From Thermodesulfobacteriota bacterium (GTDB lineage: Bacteria > Desulfobacterota > Dissulfuribacteria > Dissulfuribacterales > UBA3076), in assembly GCA_003645605.1 (NCBI GenBank), contig QNAY01000078.1:1-6364 (forward strand): a DNA stretch of 6,364 nt, written 5' to 3'. Positions 1 through 6,364 of this stretch are shown piece after piece. The translations under genes and the position numbers were made by a program. The notes beneath the pieces are model-generated. The model made no database searches. It was not told the DNA's origin and saw only the letters and a list, made by a program, of their open reading frames with translations. Each line of letters opens with the position of its first letter. The first letter of the stretch is position 1.

Positions 1-105
1 ATTGGTGAACCGGATGAACCCAAACTGGAAAGACCTGAGTTCTGGATGGTAAAGATTTCTCCCTTTGGTCGAAATGACATGGCAGCGCGAATCATGACAC
101 ATTAG
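1..105 (+). CDS. C-terminal end of an unrecognised protein (5' partial)
   Basis: The first reading frame is open from the window edge to a TAG at 103-105 and encodes 34 residues. The segment begins IGEPDEPKLERPEFW and ends in ARIMTH. It is mixed charged and hydrophobic, has no cysteines and no membrane segment, and looks like an ordinary soluble protein terminus. I do not recognise the family and assign no function. The case for coding is the uninterrupted frame on the same strand as the genes downstream and the plausible codon use. The frame is short, so chance openness is not excluded. It lies 120 bp before the ferredoxin gene and could belong to the same transcript or to an unrelated upstream one. 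Confidence 0.5.
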   Translation: MGEPDEPKLERPEFWMVKISPFGRNDMAARIMTH

Positions 106-114
106 CGTGAACGG

Positions 115-128
115 TTACAAAAATGTAA
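115..128. promoter_or_regulatory. Short palindrome TTACA-N4-TGTAA, possible operator
   Basis: TTACAAAAATGTAA is a perfect inverted repeat with 5-bp arms around AAAA. It lies 10 bp after the upstream stop codon and 97 bp before the ferredoxin start, where an operator for the operon could sit. TTACA/TGTAA half-sites occur in the operators of several repressor families, but the match is generic. Arms this short are expected about once by chance in a gap of this size, so this is only a candidate. Confidence 0.18.
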
Positions 129-140
129 AGGATAGTAAAA

Positions 141-176
141 ATGGATAAATATGTGTGCATCCCTACTAATCCGTGA
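141..176 (+). pseudogene. 11-codon ORF resembling a rubredoxin N-terminus (possible remnant or leader peptide)
   Basis: ATG at 141 opens a frame reading MDKYVCIPTNP and closing with TGA at 174-176. An AAAGGAT stretch at 127-133 is a reasonable ribosome binding site, 7 bases before the ATG, and is better than anything in front of the ferredoxin gene. The first eight residues match the usual start of rubredoxins (M-x-x-Y-x-C, normally followed by x-x-C-G-Y). Here the second cysteine and everything after it are absent, and I find no rubredoxin C-terminal CPxCG motif downstream before the ferredoxin. It may be the stub of a deleted rubredoxin gene, a translated leader, or chance. With so few residues the identification is weak. 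Confidence 0.2.
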
Positions 177-225
177 TAAACCATTTTTCAAAGCTAAACG
201 CTCAAATTAGTTTCATGATACAGTT

Positions 226-417
226 ATGAAGATACCAGTAATTGATCTTGGTGAATGTGAAGACTGCGAGGCATGTCTTGATCTGTGTCCTGCAGTCTTT
301 AGAAGACACGACGCGGGTTACATTGAAGTGGTTGATCTGCCTGAATACCCGGAAGAAAAGATAGATGAAATCATCAAGAACTGCCCTGCCCAATGCATTA
401 CCTGGGAAGAAGTCTGA
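226..417 (+). CDS. Small single-cluster [4Fe-4S] ferredoxin
   Basis: This 63-residue cytoplasmic electron carrier has C11-x2-C14-x2-C17 followed by C53-Pro, the four ligands expected for one low-potential [4Fe-4S] cluster. C21-Pro follows the first three, as in sulfate reducer ferredoxins, and a further C57 lies in the terminal CPAQC motif. The second cluster-binding motif of bacterial 2x[4Fe-4S] ferredoxins is absent. The chain is acidic and its length is normal for the single-cluster type. In Desulfovibrio-type ferredoxins the cysteine equivalent to C21 forms a disulfide with one in the middle of the chain; no cysteine stands there in this protein. The start is the only sensible ATG (an earlier one at 215 stops at once), and no clear Shine-Dalgarno precedes it. 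The channel gene starts 38 bp downstream, so co-transcription is possible. The redox partner is unknown. Confidence 0.9.
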   Translation: MKIPVIDLGECEDCEACLDLCPAVFRRHDAGYIEVVDLPEYPEEKIDEIIKNCPAQCITWEEV

Positions 418-455
418 GATAACTACAGTAGAGCAATCAACAATCATAAATCCAA

Positions 456-1829
456 ATGTTGAAACGTAATGTCATCATATTCCTGATCTTCGTCAGTTCT
501 TGCCTGCTGTTTAGTCAGGCACAAATGTTACTGGCTGCCGAGACAGGAAATTCTGATACGCCACTTACTATGGGAGAAGCAATCAAGATTGGGCTGGCCA
601 ATAATCCGAGGATAACAGCGGTCCTGTCCCAGGTAGATGCATCGAAGGCCAGAGTCTCTCAGACCCGTTCCGGTTTCTTCCCCCGTGTGGATATCAGCCA
701 GTCTTTCAATCGAACTACCAACCCCATGTGGGCCTTTGGCACCAAGCTCAATCAGAAAATCATAACTTCAGAGGACTTTGACCCGGAAAAACTTAATGAC
801 CCGGACGCGATAGATAATTTCGCAGCCACGGTCTCTGTCAGTATGCCGCTCTACGACCGGGGGAAAAACTGGATCGGGCTGAATCAGGCCAAGCTGGATC
901 ATGAGGCTTTCTCTCTGTCAGCAGATCGCATTCGACAACAGGTCATTGTAAATATCATTGTATCCTATTCTGATGCCCTCCTTGCCCATGAGAATTTGCT
1001 TGTGGTGATCCAAACGCTGGAGACGGCCAAGGCCCATTTAAAGATGGTACGCTCACGTTTTAAGAATGGACTGGTGGTGAAAAGCGATCTGCTTCGGGCT
1101 GAAGTACGCATTGCCGAGCTTGAACAGAAGCGACTGCGGGCCCAGAGTCAGGTTGATATTGCCAACGCCATGCTTAATGCTGCCATGGGTGTTGAGATTG
1201 ACAGTTCATTTCAATTGCAAACTCCGCTGGAACAAACGTCTGAAAAACCGTATTTACTTAAGACCTGGATCAGCACATCTCTTGAAAATCGACCTGATCT
1301 GAAACAGATAAGGCTTCAGGAAATAATAGCCCAAAAAGAGGTAAAAAAAGCCAAGGCAGCACACCTGCCCGGCCTGTACCTGCTTGGAAGTTACGAAATC
1401 AATTCGGAAGATTTCAGTGAGACTGGAAATAATTACACCGTTGGCGCCATCTTGCGTTTCAACTTGTTCAGCGGTTTTGATATGCAGTCAAAGGTAAAGG
1501 AGGCCATGGCCGATGTGCGCAGGACCCAGGCCATGGCGCGGCAACTGGAACTGGGCATCAAGGTTGAAACAAGGCAGGCATTCTTCCAGGCCCAGAGTGC
1601 CTATGAGTGTATCGGAGTAGCTAAGGCGGCAGTGGCCCAGGCTGATGAGGGATTGCGTATCGTGCGCAATCGTTACGAGAACGGCCTGTTTACCATTGTT
1701 AATTTACTTGATGCAGAAGTAGCATTGCAACAGGCCCGCAACAATTGCCTCCGTTCGCTCCATGGTTTCAAAGTGGCCATGGCCCGGTTACATCTGGCTG
1801 CCGGGACTGTAGATGAAACCTTGCAGTAA
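456..1829 (+). CDS. TolC-family outer membrane efflux channel
   Basis: This 457-residue protein is the outer-membrane exit duct of the efflux complex. The N-terminus has basic K3-R4, a hydrophobic stretch at about 5-19, and likely signal peptidase cleavage between residues 22 and 28, so the mature protein is exported. Two homologous outer-membrane-efflux repeats follow, at about 37-245 and 267-450. The internal duplication is plain in RFKNGLVVKSDLLRAEV (201-217) and RYENGLFTIVNLLDAEV (406-422). Each repeat also holds the beta-strand entry typical of the fold (SMPLYDRG at 129-136 and RFNLFSGF at 334-341), with long Ala/Gln/Glu-rich helices for the periplasmic alpha-barrel. Length is normal for the family. 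An in-frame stop at 447-449 makes ATG 456 the first possible start, and the signal peptide supports it. No evident Shine-Dalgarno precedes it, so translation may be weak or coupled to the ferredoxin gene. The channel gene comes first, ahead of adaptor and pump. Confidence 0.93.
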   Translation: MLKRNVIIFLIFVSSCLLFSQAQMLLAAETGNSDTPLTMGEAIKIGLANNPRITAVLSQVDASKARVSQTRSGFFPRVDISQSFNRTTNPMWAFGTKLNQKIITSEDFDPEKLNDPDAIDNFAATVSVSMPLYDRGKNWIGLNQAKLDHEAFSLSADRIRQQVIVNIIVSYSDALLAHENLLVVIQTLETAKAHLKMVRSRFKNGLVVKSDLLRAEVRIAELEQKRLRAQSQVDIANAMLNAAMGVEIDSSFQLQTPLEQTSEKPYLLKTWISTSLENRPDLKQIRLQEIIAQKEVKKAKAAHLPGLYLLGSYEINSEDFSETGNNYTVGAILRFNLFSGFDMQSKVKEAMADVRRTQAMARQLELGIKVETRQAFFQAQSAYECIGVAKAAVAQADEGLRIVRNRYENGLFTIVNLLDAEVALQQARNNCLRSLHGFKVAMARLHLAAGTVDETLQ

Positions 1830-1831
1830 TT

Positions 1832-1835
1832 GGAG
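1832..1835 (+). promoter_or_regulatory. Ribosome binding site of the adaptor gene (decides the start)
   Basis: GGAG lies 6 bases before ATG 1842. An in-frame TTG at 1830 directly after the channel stop would add four residues (MEHL), but choosing it would put this Shine-Dalgarno inside the coding region and leave the TTG with none of its own. ATG 1842 also gives a cleaner signal peptide. Confidence 0.7.
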
Positions 1836-1841
1836 CATCTT

Positions 1842-3005
1842 ATGCAACATCGATTCCTGTTTCTCTTTGCCGTTTTCATGCTCTTTTTCCCTTTTGCCTG
1901 CAGCGAGAAAACAGAACCCGGGACCACAACAGAATCACATCCAGTGCTGAAAGATGTGCATGTGGCAACTGTGCACATAACAGACCAGCCTCTTATTTAC
2001 GAGGCCGTTGGGACCGTCCGGGCAGGTACTACGAGTAATCTGGCCGGCAAGCTGCTCGGAACTGTTAAGTCTATTCTCGTCAAAGAAGGTGACCGGGTAA
2101 AACAGGGAGACACGCTTGTCATTATTGACCCGCGCCAGGTAGAAGCAGGGCTTAGCAAGGCTGAGGCAGGGCTCTCACAAGCAGAAAAAAATCTGAAAGC
2201 AACCATATCCGCCAGGGATGCCGCCCGTTCCACTGAGAGACTCGCTCTTGCCACCTATGAAAGATACCTTAATCTCAAAAAAGAGGATTCAGCCACCGCA
2301 CAGGAATTTGATGAAGTTGAGGCACGCCATAGCCAGGCAAAAGCTGCCATGAAAGGTGCTGAGGCCATGGTGGAAGCTGCCATGGCACGGGTCAAACAGG
2401 CTCAGGCCGCCCTGGTATCAGCCAAGGTAACCAGCCAGGATGCTGTGATTACTGCTCCGCACGATGGAATCATCACTAGAAAACTGGTTGATAAGGGTGA
2501 CCTTGCCGCACCGGGCACGCCTCTGCTGACACTTGAAACTGCCTGTGGTTCTCGTGTGGATATGGTCCTGCCGGAGATATACATTGATTATGTGAAGATA
2601 CGGCAGAAGGTCCAGGTGGACATCCCTGCTCTGGAAATGGACCCTTTCCAAGGGGCCGTCAGTACCATTGTGCCCGCTGCGGACCAACGAAGCCGGTCCT
2701 TTCTCATCAAGATATCATTACCGGTTGACAGCCGTCTTAAGTGCGGCATGTTTGCACGGGTCCGGATTCCCATAGGCCATAGCAGCAAAATCCTGATACC
2801 CGGAGATGCCGTGGTTTCCCATGGACAACTCACCGGACTGTATTTGGTAGATTCTGAGAACATAGCCCGTTTTCGCCTCATTCGCTCGGGCAGGACTTTC
2901 GGGGATAACATCGAAGTGCTGTCCGGTCTCAAGGAGGGAGATCGTTATGTTACAAGGCCTTCTCCAAGGCTTAAGGACGGAACCCGGGTGGACATAACAT
3001 CATGA
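1842..3005 (+). CDS. RND efflux periplasmic adaptor (membrane fusion protein), probable lipoprotein
   Basis: This 387-residue protein links the inner-membrane pump to the outer-membrane channel. The N-terminus MQHR is followed by a Phe/Leu-rich segment ending FPFAC20, so C20 is the likely lipidated residue, although Pro at -3 and Phe at -2 make the lipobox irregular. The domain order is that of the HlyD/AcrA family. The first lipoyl half is at about 69-97 ([18 protein letters not shown]). An Ala/Lys/Glu-rich alpha-hairpin coiled coil runs from about 100 to 197. The second lipoyl half is at about 202-232 ([18 protein letters not shown]), followed by a beta-barrel at about 237-312 and a membrane-proximal domain at about 317-387 ([13 protein letters not shown]). 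Length is normal. The gene starts 12 bp after the channel stop and its TGA overlaps the permease ATG, so translation of adaptor and pump is probably coupled. Confidence 0.93.
   Translation: MQHRFLFLFAVFMLFFPFACSEKTEPGTTTESHPVLKDVHVATVHITDQPLIYEAVGTVRAGTTSNLAGKLLGTVKSILVKEGDRVKQGDTLVIIDPRQVEAGLSKAEAGLSQAEKNLKATISARDAARSTERLALATYERYLNLKKEDSATAQEFDEVEARHSQAKAAMKGAEAMVEAAMARVKQAQAALVSAKVTSQDAVITAPHDGIITRKLVDKGDLAAPGTPLLTLETACGSRVDMVLPEIYIDYVKIRQKVQVDIPALEMDPFQGAVSTIVPAADQRSRSFLIKISLPVDSRLKCGMFARVRIPIGHSSKILIPGDAVVSHGQLTGLYLVDSENIARFRLIRSGRTFGDNIEVLSGLKEGDRYVTRPSPRLKDGTRVDITS
2987..2992 (+). promoter_or_regulatory. Ribosome binding site of the permease gene, inside the adaptor CDS
   Basis: GGTGGA ends 9 bases before ATG 3002, within the last codons of the adaptor gene. 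Together with the ATGA overlap at 3002-3005 this supports both the chosen permease start and translational coupling. Confidence 0.55.
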
Positions 3006-6000
3006 AACAAGGGCTGGGTCCGGCAGGCAAAATAGCCGGGGTTTTCATTAATTCCAAGCTTACTCCACTTATCATCGTAGCTTCTATTATCTTGGGCATC
3101 GCTGCTGTTTATTCTCTCCCAAGGGAAGAGGAGCCCCAGATCATTGTTCCGATGATTGATATATTCGCCGGGTTGCCGGGGGCAAGCGCAAAAGAGGTTG
3201 AAGAGCGGATCACCAAACCCATGGAAAAACTGCTGTGGGAAATTCCGGGAGTGGAGTATGTTTATTCCACCTCAAGTCCGGGGATGTCCATGGCAGTGGT
3301 CCGATTCTTTGTGGGAGAAAACGAAGAACACGCCATTATCAGACTTCAGTCAAAACTGATGGCCAATTATGATCGCATCCCCTGTTGTGCCGCCCCACCC
3401 CTGATCAAACCGCGCTATATCGACGACGTTCCCATCCTTGCAATGACATTTTGGGCAAAAGATGTCGATCATTACACATTGCGCAGAGTTGTGGCCGAGG
3501 TGGAAGATATTATAAAGCGCGAGGATAAAGCGTCCATCACCCGGATAATCGGCGGTTACCGGCGCCAGGTTGATGTGCGCTTAGACCCGGTTCGCCTGGC
3601 GGCATTCCATTTGGCCCCTGGTGCAATTGCCGACATGTTGCGTGTTTCTAATCAGGAATCGAAAATCGGAAGCTTCCCCTCTGTGGATGGGGAAATCCTG
3701 GTGCATACCGGAGGCTTTCTGCGTGATGCGGATGATGTGGGCCGGGTAGTGGTGGCAATCCACAATGGCAGGCCCGTCTACTTGAGAGATGTGGCTACCA
3801 TCAAGGATGGTCCTGAAGAGCCGGACCAGTATGTCTTCCTTGGGACCGGCCCGGCCCAAGATAAGGGAATTGCTGCAGACCCTTCACCTCAAGGGGTCTA
3901 TCCGGCAGTGACCCTCACTGTTGCCAAGCGAAAGGGAGCCAATGCCGTCACAGTGGCCAATAATATCTTGCGCCGGGTGGAAGAAAGCAAGGGCGTTGTA
4001 ATCCCTGAAAACATTCACATGACGGTTACCCGCAATTACGGCGAGACAGCCAAGGAAAAATCCGACGAGCTGCTGCTTCATATGTTTATTGCCGTCTTCT
4101 CAGTTACCCTCCTGATATGGTTTGCCCTTGGTTTTCGCGAATCAGGTGTTGTGGCCCTGGCCATCCCGGTGACTCTGGCTCTCACACTCACCATGTTCTA
4201 TCTCTATGGCTACACACTGAACCGCATCACCCTGTTTGCCCTTATCTTCTCCATCGGCATCCTTGTAGACGACGCCATTGTGGTAGTAGAAAATGTGGTT
4301 CGCCATTTTCGTCTATTGGAAAACAAGGATCGTCCTCTTTTGAAGGTAGCTATTGAGGCAGTTGACGAGGTGGGTAATCCCACCATTCTTGCAACCCTTA
4401 CCGTCATTGCAGCAATTCTGCCCATGGCCTTTGTGGGCGGCCTCATGGGCCCTTACATGCGGCCCATTCCCATGGGTGCCTCAGCCGCCATGGTGTTCTC
4501 CCTGTTAACGGCCTTTGTTGTCACGCCATGGGCATCCGTTCGTCTTTTGAAACACAAAAAGGACATCAGCAGTAATGGACATAGTGAGAAGGAAGATTGG
4601 ACTGTCACACTCTATCGCCGGATCATGACACCTCTTATCGAAGCACCTCATTGGCGTTGGCCCTTTCTAATCGGCGTGGTCGTGTTGCTTGTCGCTGCCT
4701 GCGCCATGATCGCTGTGGGTTGGGTCCAGGTTAAGATGCTTCCATTTGACAACAAAAGCGAGTTTCAGGTGATAGTTGATATGCCGGAATCCGCCACCCT
4801 GGAGGAGACATCAACAGCAGCCCTGGAGATGGGCAATTACTTAAAAACAGTAAACGAGGTCGTTGATTATGAAATCTATATCGGCACTGCTTCCCCTTTT
4901 AATTTTAACGGTTTGGTTCGCCACTACTATCTGAGGCAAGGCCCGAACGTTGCCGACATCCAGGTCAATCTGTTGAACAAGCATCACAGGAAGGCTCAGA
5001 GTCATGATATCGCGAAGCGTGTACGGCCGGAGCTTAAAAAGGTTGCCGACAGGTTTAATGCCCGCGTGAAAGTGGCTGAAGTGCCCCCGGGACCTCCGGT
5101 GCTATCCACGCTTGTTGCGGAGATATACGGCCCGGACTATGAGCGCCAGCGCGAGATCGCCAAAGAAGTAATGAATATCTTTGAAGAGACCCCGGGAGTA
5201 GTGGACACTGACTGGTACATGGAAGATCAGCAGACCAGAATCAATTTTGTTGTTGATAAAGAAAAGGCGGCCCTGCACGGGATAAGCGTTTCCCGGATAA
5301 ACCAGACCCTTGAGCTTGCCCTGGAAGGCAGGCCTGTCGGCCTGCTCCATCAACCCCTGGAGAAAGAGGACGTGCCCATTGTAGTCCGCATGTCCTTTGC
5401 TGAGCGGGCAGGAATCGAGCGCCTGGCAGCCATCAGGATTTCCTCCACAGATGGCCGGCTTGTGCCGCTCTCAGATCTGATCTCTGTCCAGAAAACCGAT
5501 CTGGACCGCAGTATCTATCATAAAAACCTGATGCCGGTTGTCTATGTTACAGGGGATGTGGCCGGGGCCAAGGAGAGTCCTGTATATGCCATTCTTGAGA
5601 TACGCGAGAAAATCGATGCCATCTCTCTGCCCGAGGGATATCAGATCGCTCAGTATACAAGCCGCATTCCTGAAAGCTCAAAACAATTTGCCATGAAATG
5701 GGACGGAGAATGGCATATTACCTATGAAGTGTTCCGCGACCTGGGTATTGCCTTTGGGGTGGTCCTGGTGCTCATTTTTATACTTATTGTCGGCTGGTTT
5801 AAGTCGCTCAGTACACCGCTGGTCATTATGGCCGCAATCCCCTTTTCGCTCGTAGGTATCCTGCCCGCCCATTGTCTGATGGGCGCATTCTTTACAGCAA
5901 CTTCCATGATCGGCTTTATTGCGGGCGCCGGTATTGTGGTGCGAAATTCCATCATTCTGGTAGACTTTATCGAGCTTCGCCTTAAACAGGGAATGCCGCT

Positions 6001-6220
6001 GGATAAGGCAGTCATTGATGCCGGGGCCGTGAGATTCCGTCCAATGATGCTTACTGCTGCGGCTGTTGTTGTGGCCGCCTCTGTCATCCTCTTTGACCCT
6101 ATTTTTCAGGGCCTTGCCATATCACTTATGGCCGGTGAGGTGGCGTCTCTTTTGCTCTCCCGGATGACCGTGCCTATCCTTTACTATCTGGACAAGCGAT
6201 GGGAGCTTGGTTCAGTTTGA
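3002..6220 (+). CDS. RND-family efflux pump permease (HAE-like, AcrB/MexB type)
   Basis: This 1072-residue inner-membrane proton/substrate antiporter has the duplicated RND plan. TM1 is at about 20-38, followed by a large periplasmic porter loop at 39-356. TM2-TM6 lie at about 357-510 and TM7 at 553-574, followed by a second periplasmic loop (575-909). TM8-TM12 lie at about 910-1060. The proton-relay Asp pair D423-D424 sits in TM4 ([13 protein letters not shown]). Heavy-metal pumps carry a different motif there, so a drug, lipid or other hydrophobic substrate is more likely than metal ions. In TM10 the usual Lys of AcrB is Arg (R981, [11 protein letters not shown]). TM11 keeps the Arg/Thr relay (R1011 or R1013, and T1018). 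[10 protein letters not shown] after TM1 is typical of this family branch. An unusual vicinal pair C128-C129 stands where I remember Pro-Gly in relatives. Length is full and no frameshift is seen. ATG 3002 overlaps the adaptor stop. The substrate is unknown. Confidence 0.94.
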   Translation: MKQGLGPAGKIAGVFINSKLTPLIIVASIILGIAAVYSLPREEEPQIIVPMIDIFAGLPGASAKEVEERITKPMEKLLWEIPGVEYVYSTSSPGMSMAVVRFFVGENEEHAIIRLQSKLMANYDRIPCCAAPPLIKPRYIDDVPILAMTFWAKDVDHYTLRRVVAEVEDIIKREDKASITRIIGGYRRQVDVRLDPVRLAAFHLAPGAIADMLRVSNQESKIGSFPSVDGEILVHTGGFLRDADDVGRVVVAIHNGRPVYLRDVATIKDGPEEPDQYVFLGTGPAQDKGIAADPSPQGVYPAVTLTVAKRKGANAVTVANNILRRVEESKGVVIPENIHMTVTRNYGETAKEKSDELLLHMFIAVFSVTLLIWFALGFRESGVVALAIPVTLALTLTMFYLYGYTLNRITLFALIFSIGILVDDAIVVVENVVRHFRLLENKDRPLLKVAIEAVDEVGNPTILATLTVIAAILPMAFVGGLMGPYMRPIPMGASAAMVFSLLTAFVVTPWASVRLLKHKKDISSNGHSEKEDWTVTLYRRIMTPLIEAPHWRWPFLIGVVVLLVAACAMIAVGWVQVKMLPFDNKSEFQVIVDMPESATLEETSTAALEMGNYLKTVNEVVDYEIYIGTASPFNFNGLVRHYYLRQGPNVADIQVNLLNKHHRKAQSHDIAKRVRPELKKVADRFNARVKVAEVPPGPPVLSTLVAEIYGPDYERQREIAKEVMNIFEETPGVVDTDWYMEDQQTRINFVVDKEKAALHGISVSRINQTLELALEGRPVGLLHQPLEKEDVPIVVRMSFAERAGIERLAAIRISSTDGRLVPLSDLISVQKTDLDRSIYHKNLMPVVYVTGDVAGAKESPVYAILEIREKIDAISLPEGYQIAQYTSRIPESSKQFAMKWDGEWHITYEVFRDLGIAFGVVLVLIFILIVGWFKSLSTPLVIMAAIPFSLVGILPAHCLMGAFFTATSMIGFIAGAGIVVRNSIILVDFIELRLKQGMPLDKAVIDAGAVRFRPMMLTAAAVVVAASVILFDPIFQGLAISLMAGEVASLLLSRMTVPILYYLDKRWELGSV

Positions 6221-6267
6221 TATAAAGCGCAAGCTATTTAATTAGTGCCTGAACGAAAACCCCTCTT

Positions 6268-6312
6268 TTTGGGCTCAACCGTAATTTGTGTGATGCCCAA
6301 ACCCGTCAACCG
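6268..6312. repeat. Intergenic inverted repeat with overlapping direct repeat
   Basis: Downstream of the pump gene, TTTGGGC (6268-6274) and GCCCAAA (6295-6301) form a perfect 7-bp inverted repeat around a 20-base loop. TCAACCG occurs twice in direct orientation, at 6275-6281 and 6306-6312, each copy directly or closely following an arm. There is no T-run after the second arm, so this is not a standard intrinsic terminator. It could be a weak RNA hairpin, an operator of the next gene, or part of a dispersed repeat family. The rest of 6221-6364 is AT-rich and shows no gene I can support. Confidence 0.4.
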
Positions 6313-6364
6313 GAATCAATGTGGTGAATAAAATCAGCCAGTTACGCAAAACATTGCTAATATA

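Noticed and set aside
181..225. Promoter elements before the ferredoxin (TTTTCA and GATACA)
   Set aside because: The hexamers match consensus poorly and the second lies almost on the start codon, which would leave no leader; I see no convincing sigma-70 promoter.
202..447. Minus-strand 81-residue frame over the ferredoxin, and the other antisense or offset frames inside the efflux genes
   Set aside because: They lie opposite or out of phase with well-supported genes and have no recognisable family features, so they are shadows of the coding strand.
1830..1841. TTG at 1830 as the adaptor start, giving a 391-residue protein
   Set aside because: It abuts the channel stop and has no ribosome binding site of its own, while GGAG at 1832-1835 is well placed for ATG 1842, which also gives a better signal peptide.
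3002..6220. Heavy-metal (CusA-type) RND pump
   Set aside because: TM4 carries the Asp-Asp pair of hydrophobe/drug pumps, and I see no methionine-rich metal relay.
6221..6245. Mini-hairpin AGC-GCAA-GCT as an operon terminator
   Set aside because: The stem is only 3 bp, extension meets mismatches, and no run of T follows it.
6260..6274. CCC-CTCTTTTT-GGG as an intrinsic terminator
   Set aside because: The stem is about 3 bp and the T-run is in the loop, not after the stem.
6321..6364. Possible start of another + strand gene at tandem GTG codons (VVNKISQLRKTLLI), open to the window edge
   Set aside because: Only 14 codons are visible, the start is not ATG, and GGA at 6312-6314 is a weak ribosome site. 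It cannot be supported without the sequence beyond the window.
6275..6364. Minus-strand frame open from the window edge, ending at a TGA at 6275-6277 (29 residues)
   Set aside because: It is too short to judge, matches no family I know, and overlaps the repeat segment. Another minus-strand frame here is also open by chance over about 24 codons.

Overview
The window carries one complete tripartite efflux operon of a Gram-negative bacterium, with a small ferredoxin gene directly in front of it, all on the + strand. The envelope machinery (an outer-membrane TolC-type channel, a periplasmic adaptor and an RND inner-membrane pump) requires a two-membrane cell. The ferredoxin resembles the short acidic single-cluster type of sulfate-reducing anaerobes, so I infer an anaerobic, Desulfobacterota-like (deltaproteobacterial) host. 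That assignment rests on remembered family resemblance and not on a search.

Layout: 1-105 is the C-terminal tail of an unrecognised protein. 106-225 is a 120-bp AT-rich gap with a short palindrome (115-128) and an 11-codon reading frame (141-176) that starts like a rubredoxin and then stops. 226-417 is the ferredoxin. 456-1829 is the TolC-family channel. 1842-3005 is the adaptor, probably a lipoprotein. 3002-6220 is the RND permease, overlapping the adaptor by 4 bp. 6221-6364 is non-coding as far as I can see and contains a 7-bp inverted repeat and a 7-bp direct repeat.

How the genes work together: the permease would use the proton gradient to capture a substrate in its periplasmic porter domain, the adaptor would bridge pump and channel, and the TolC homologue would let the substrate out of the cell. 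The Asp-Asp pair in TM4 puts the pump with the drug/hydrophobe (HAE-like) type and not the heavy-metal type, but the substrate cannot be read from sequence. Tight spacing (38, 12 and -4 bp) suggests that ferredoxin, channel, adaptor and pump may share a transcript, although no clear promoter or terminator is visible.

I found no convincing undescribed system. The points most worth a second look are the ferredoxin-efflux linkage, the apparent rubredoxin stub, a vicinal Cys-Cys pair in the pump's porter domain, Arg in place of the usual TM10 Lys, and the structured 3' intergenic segment.
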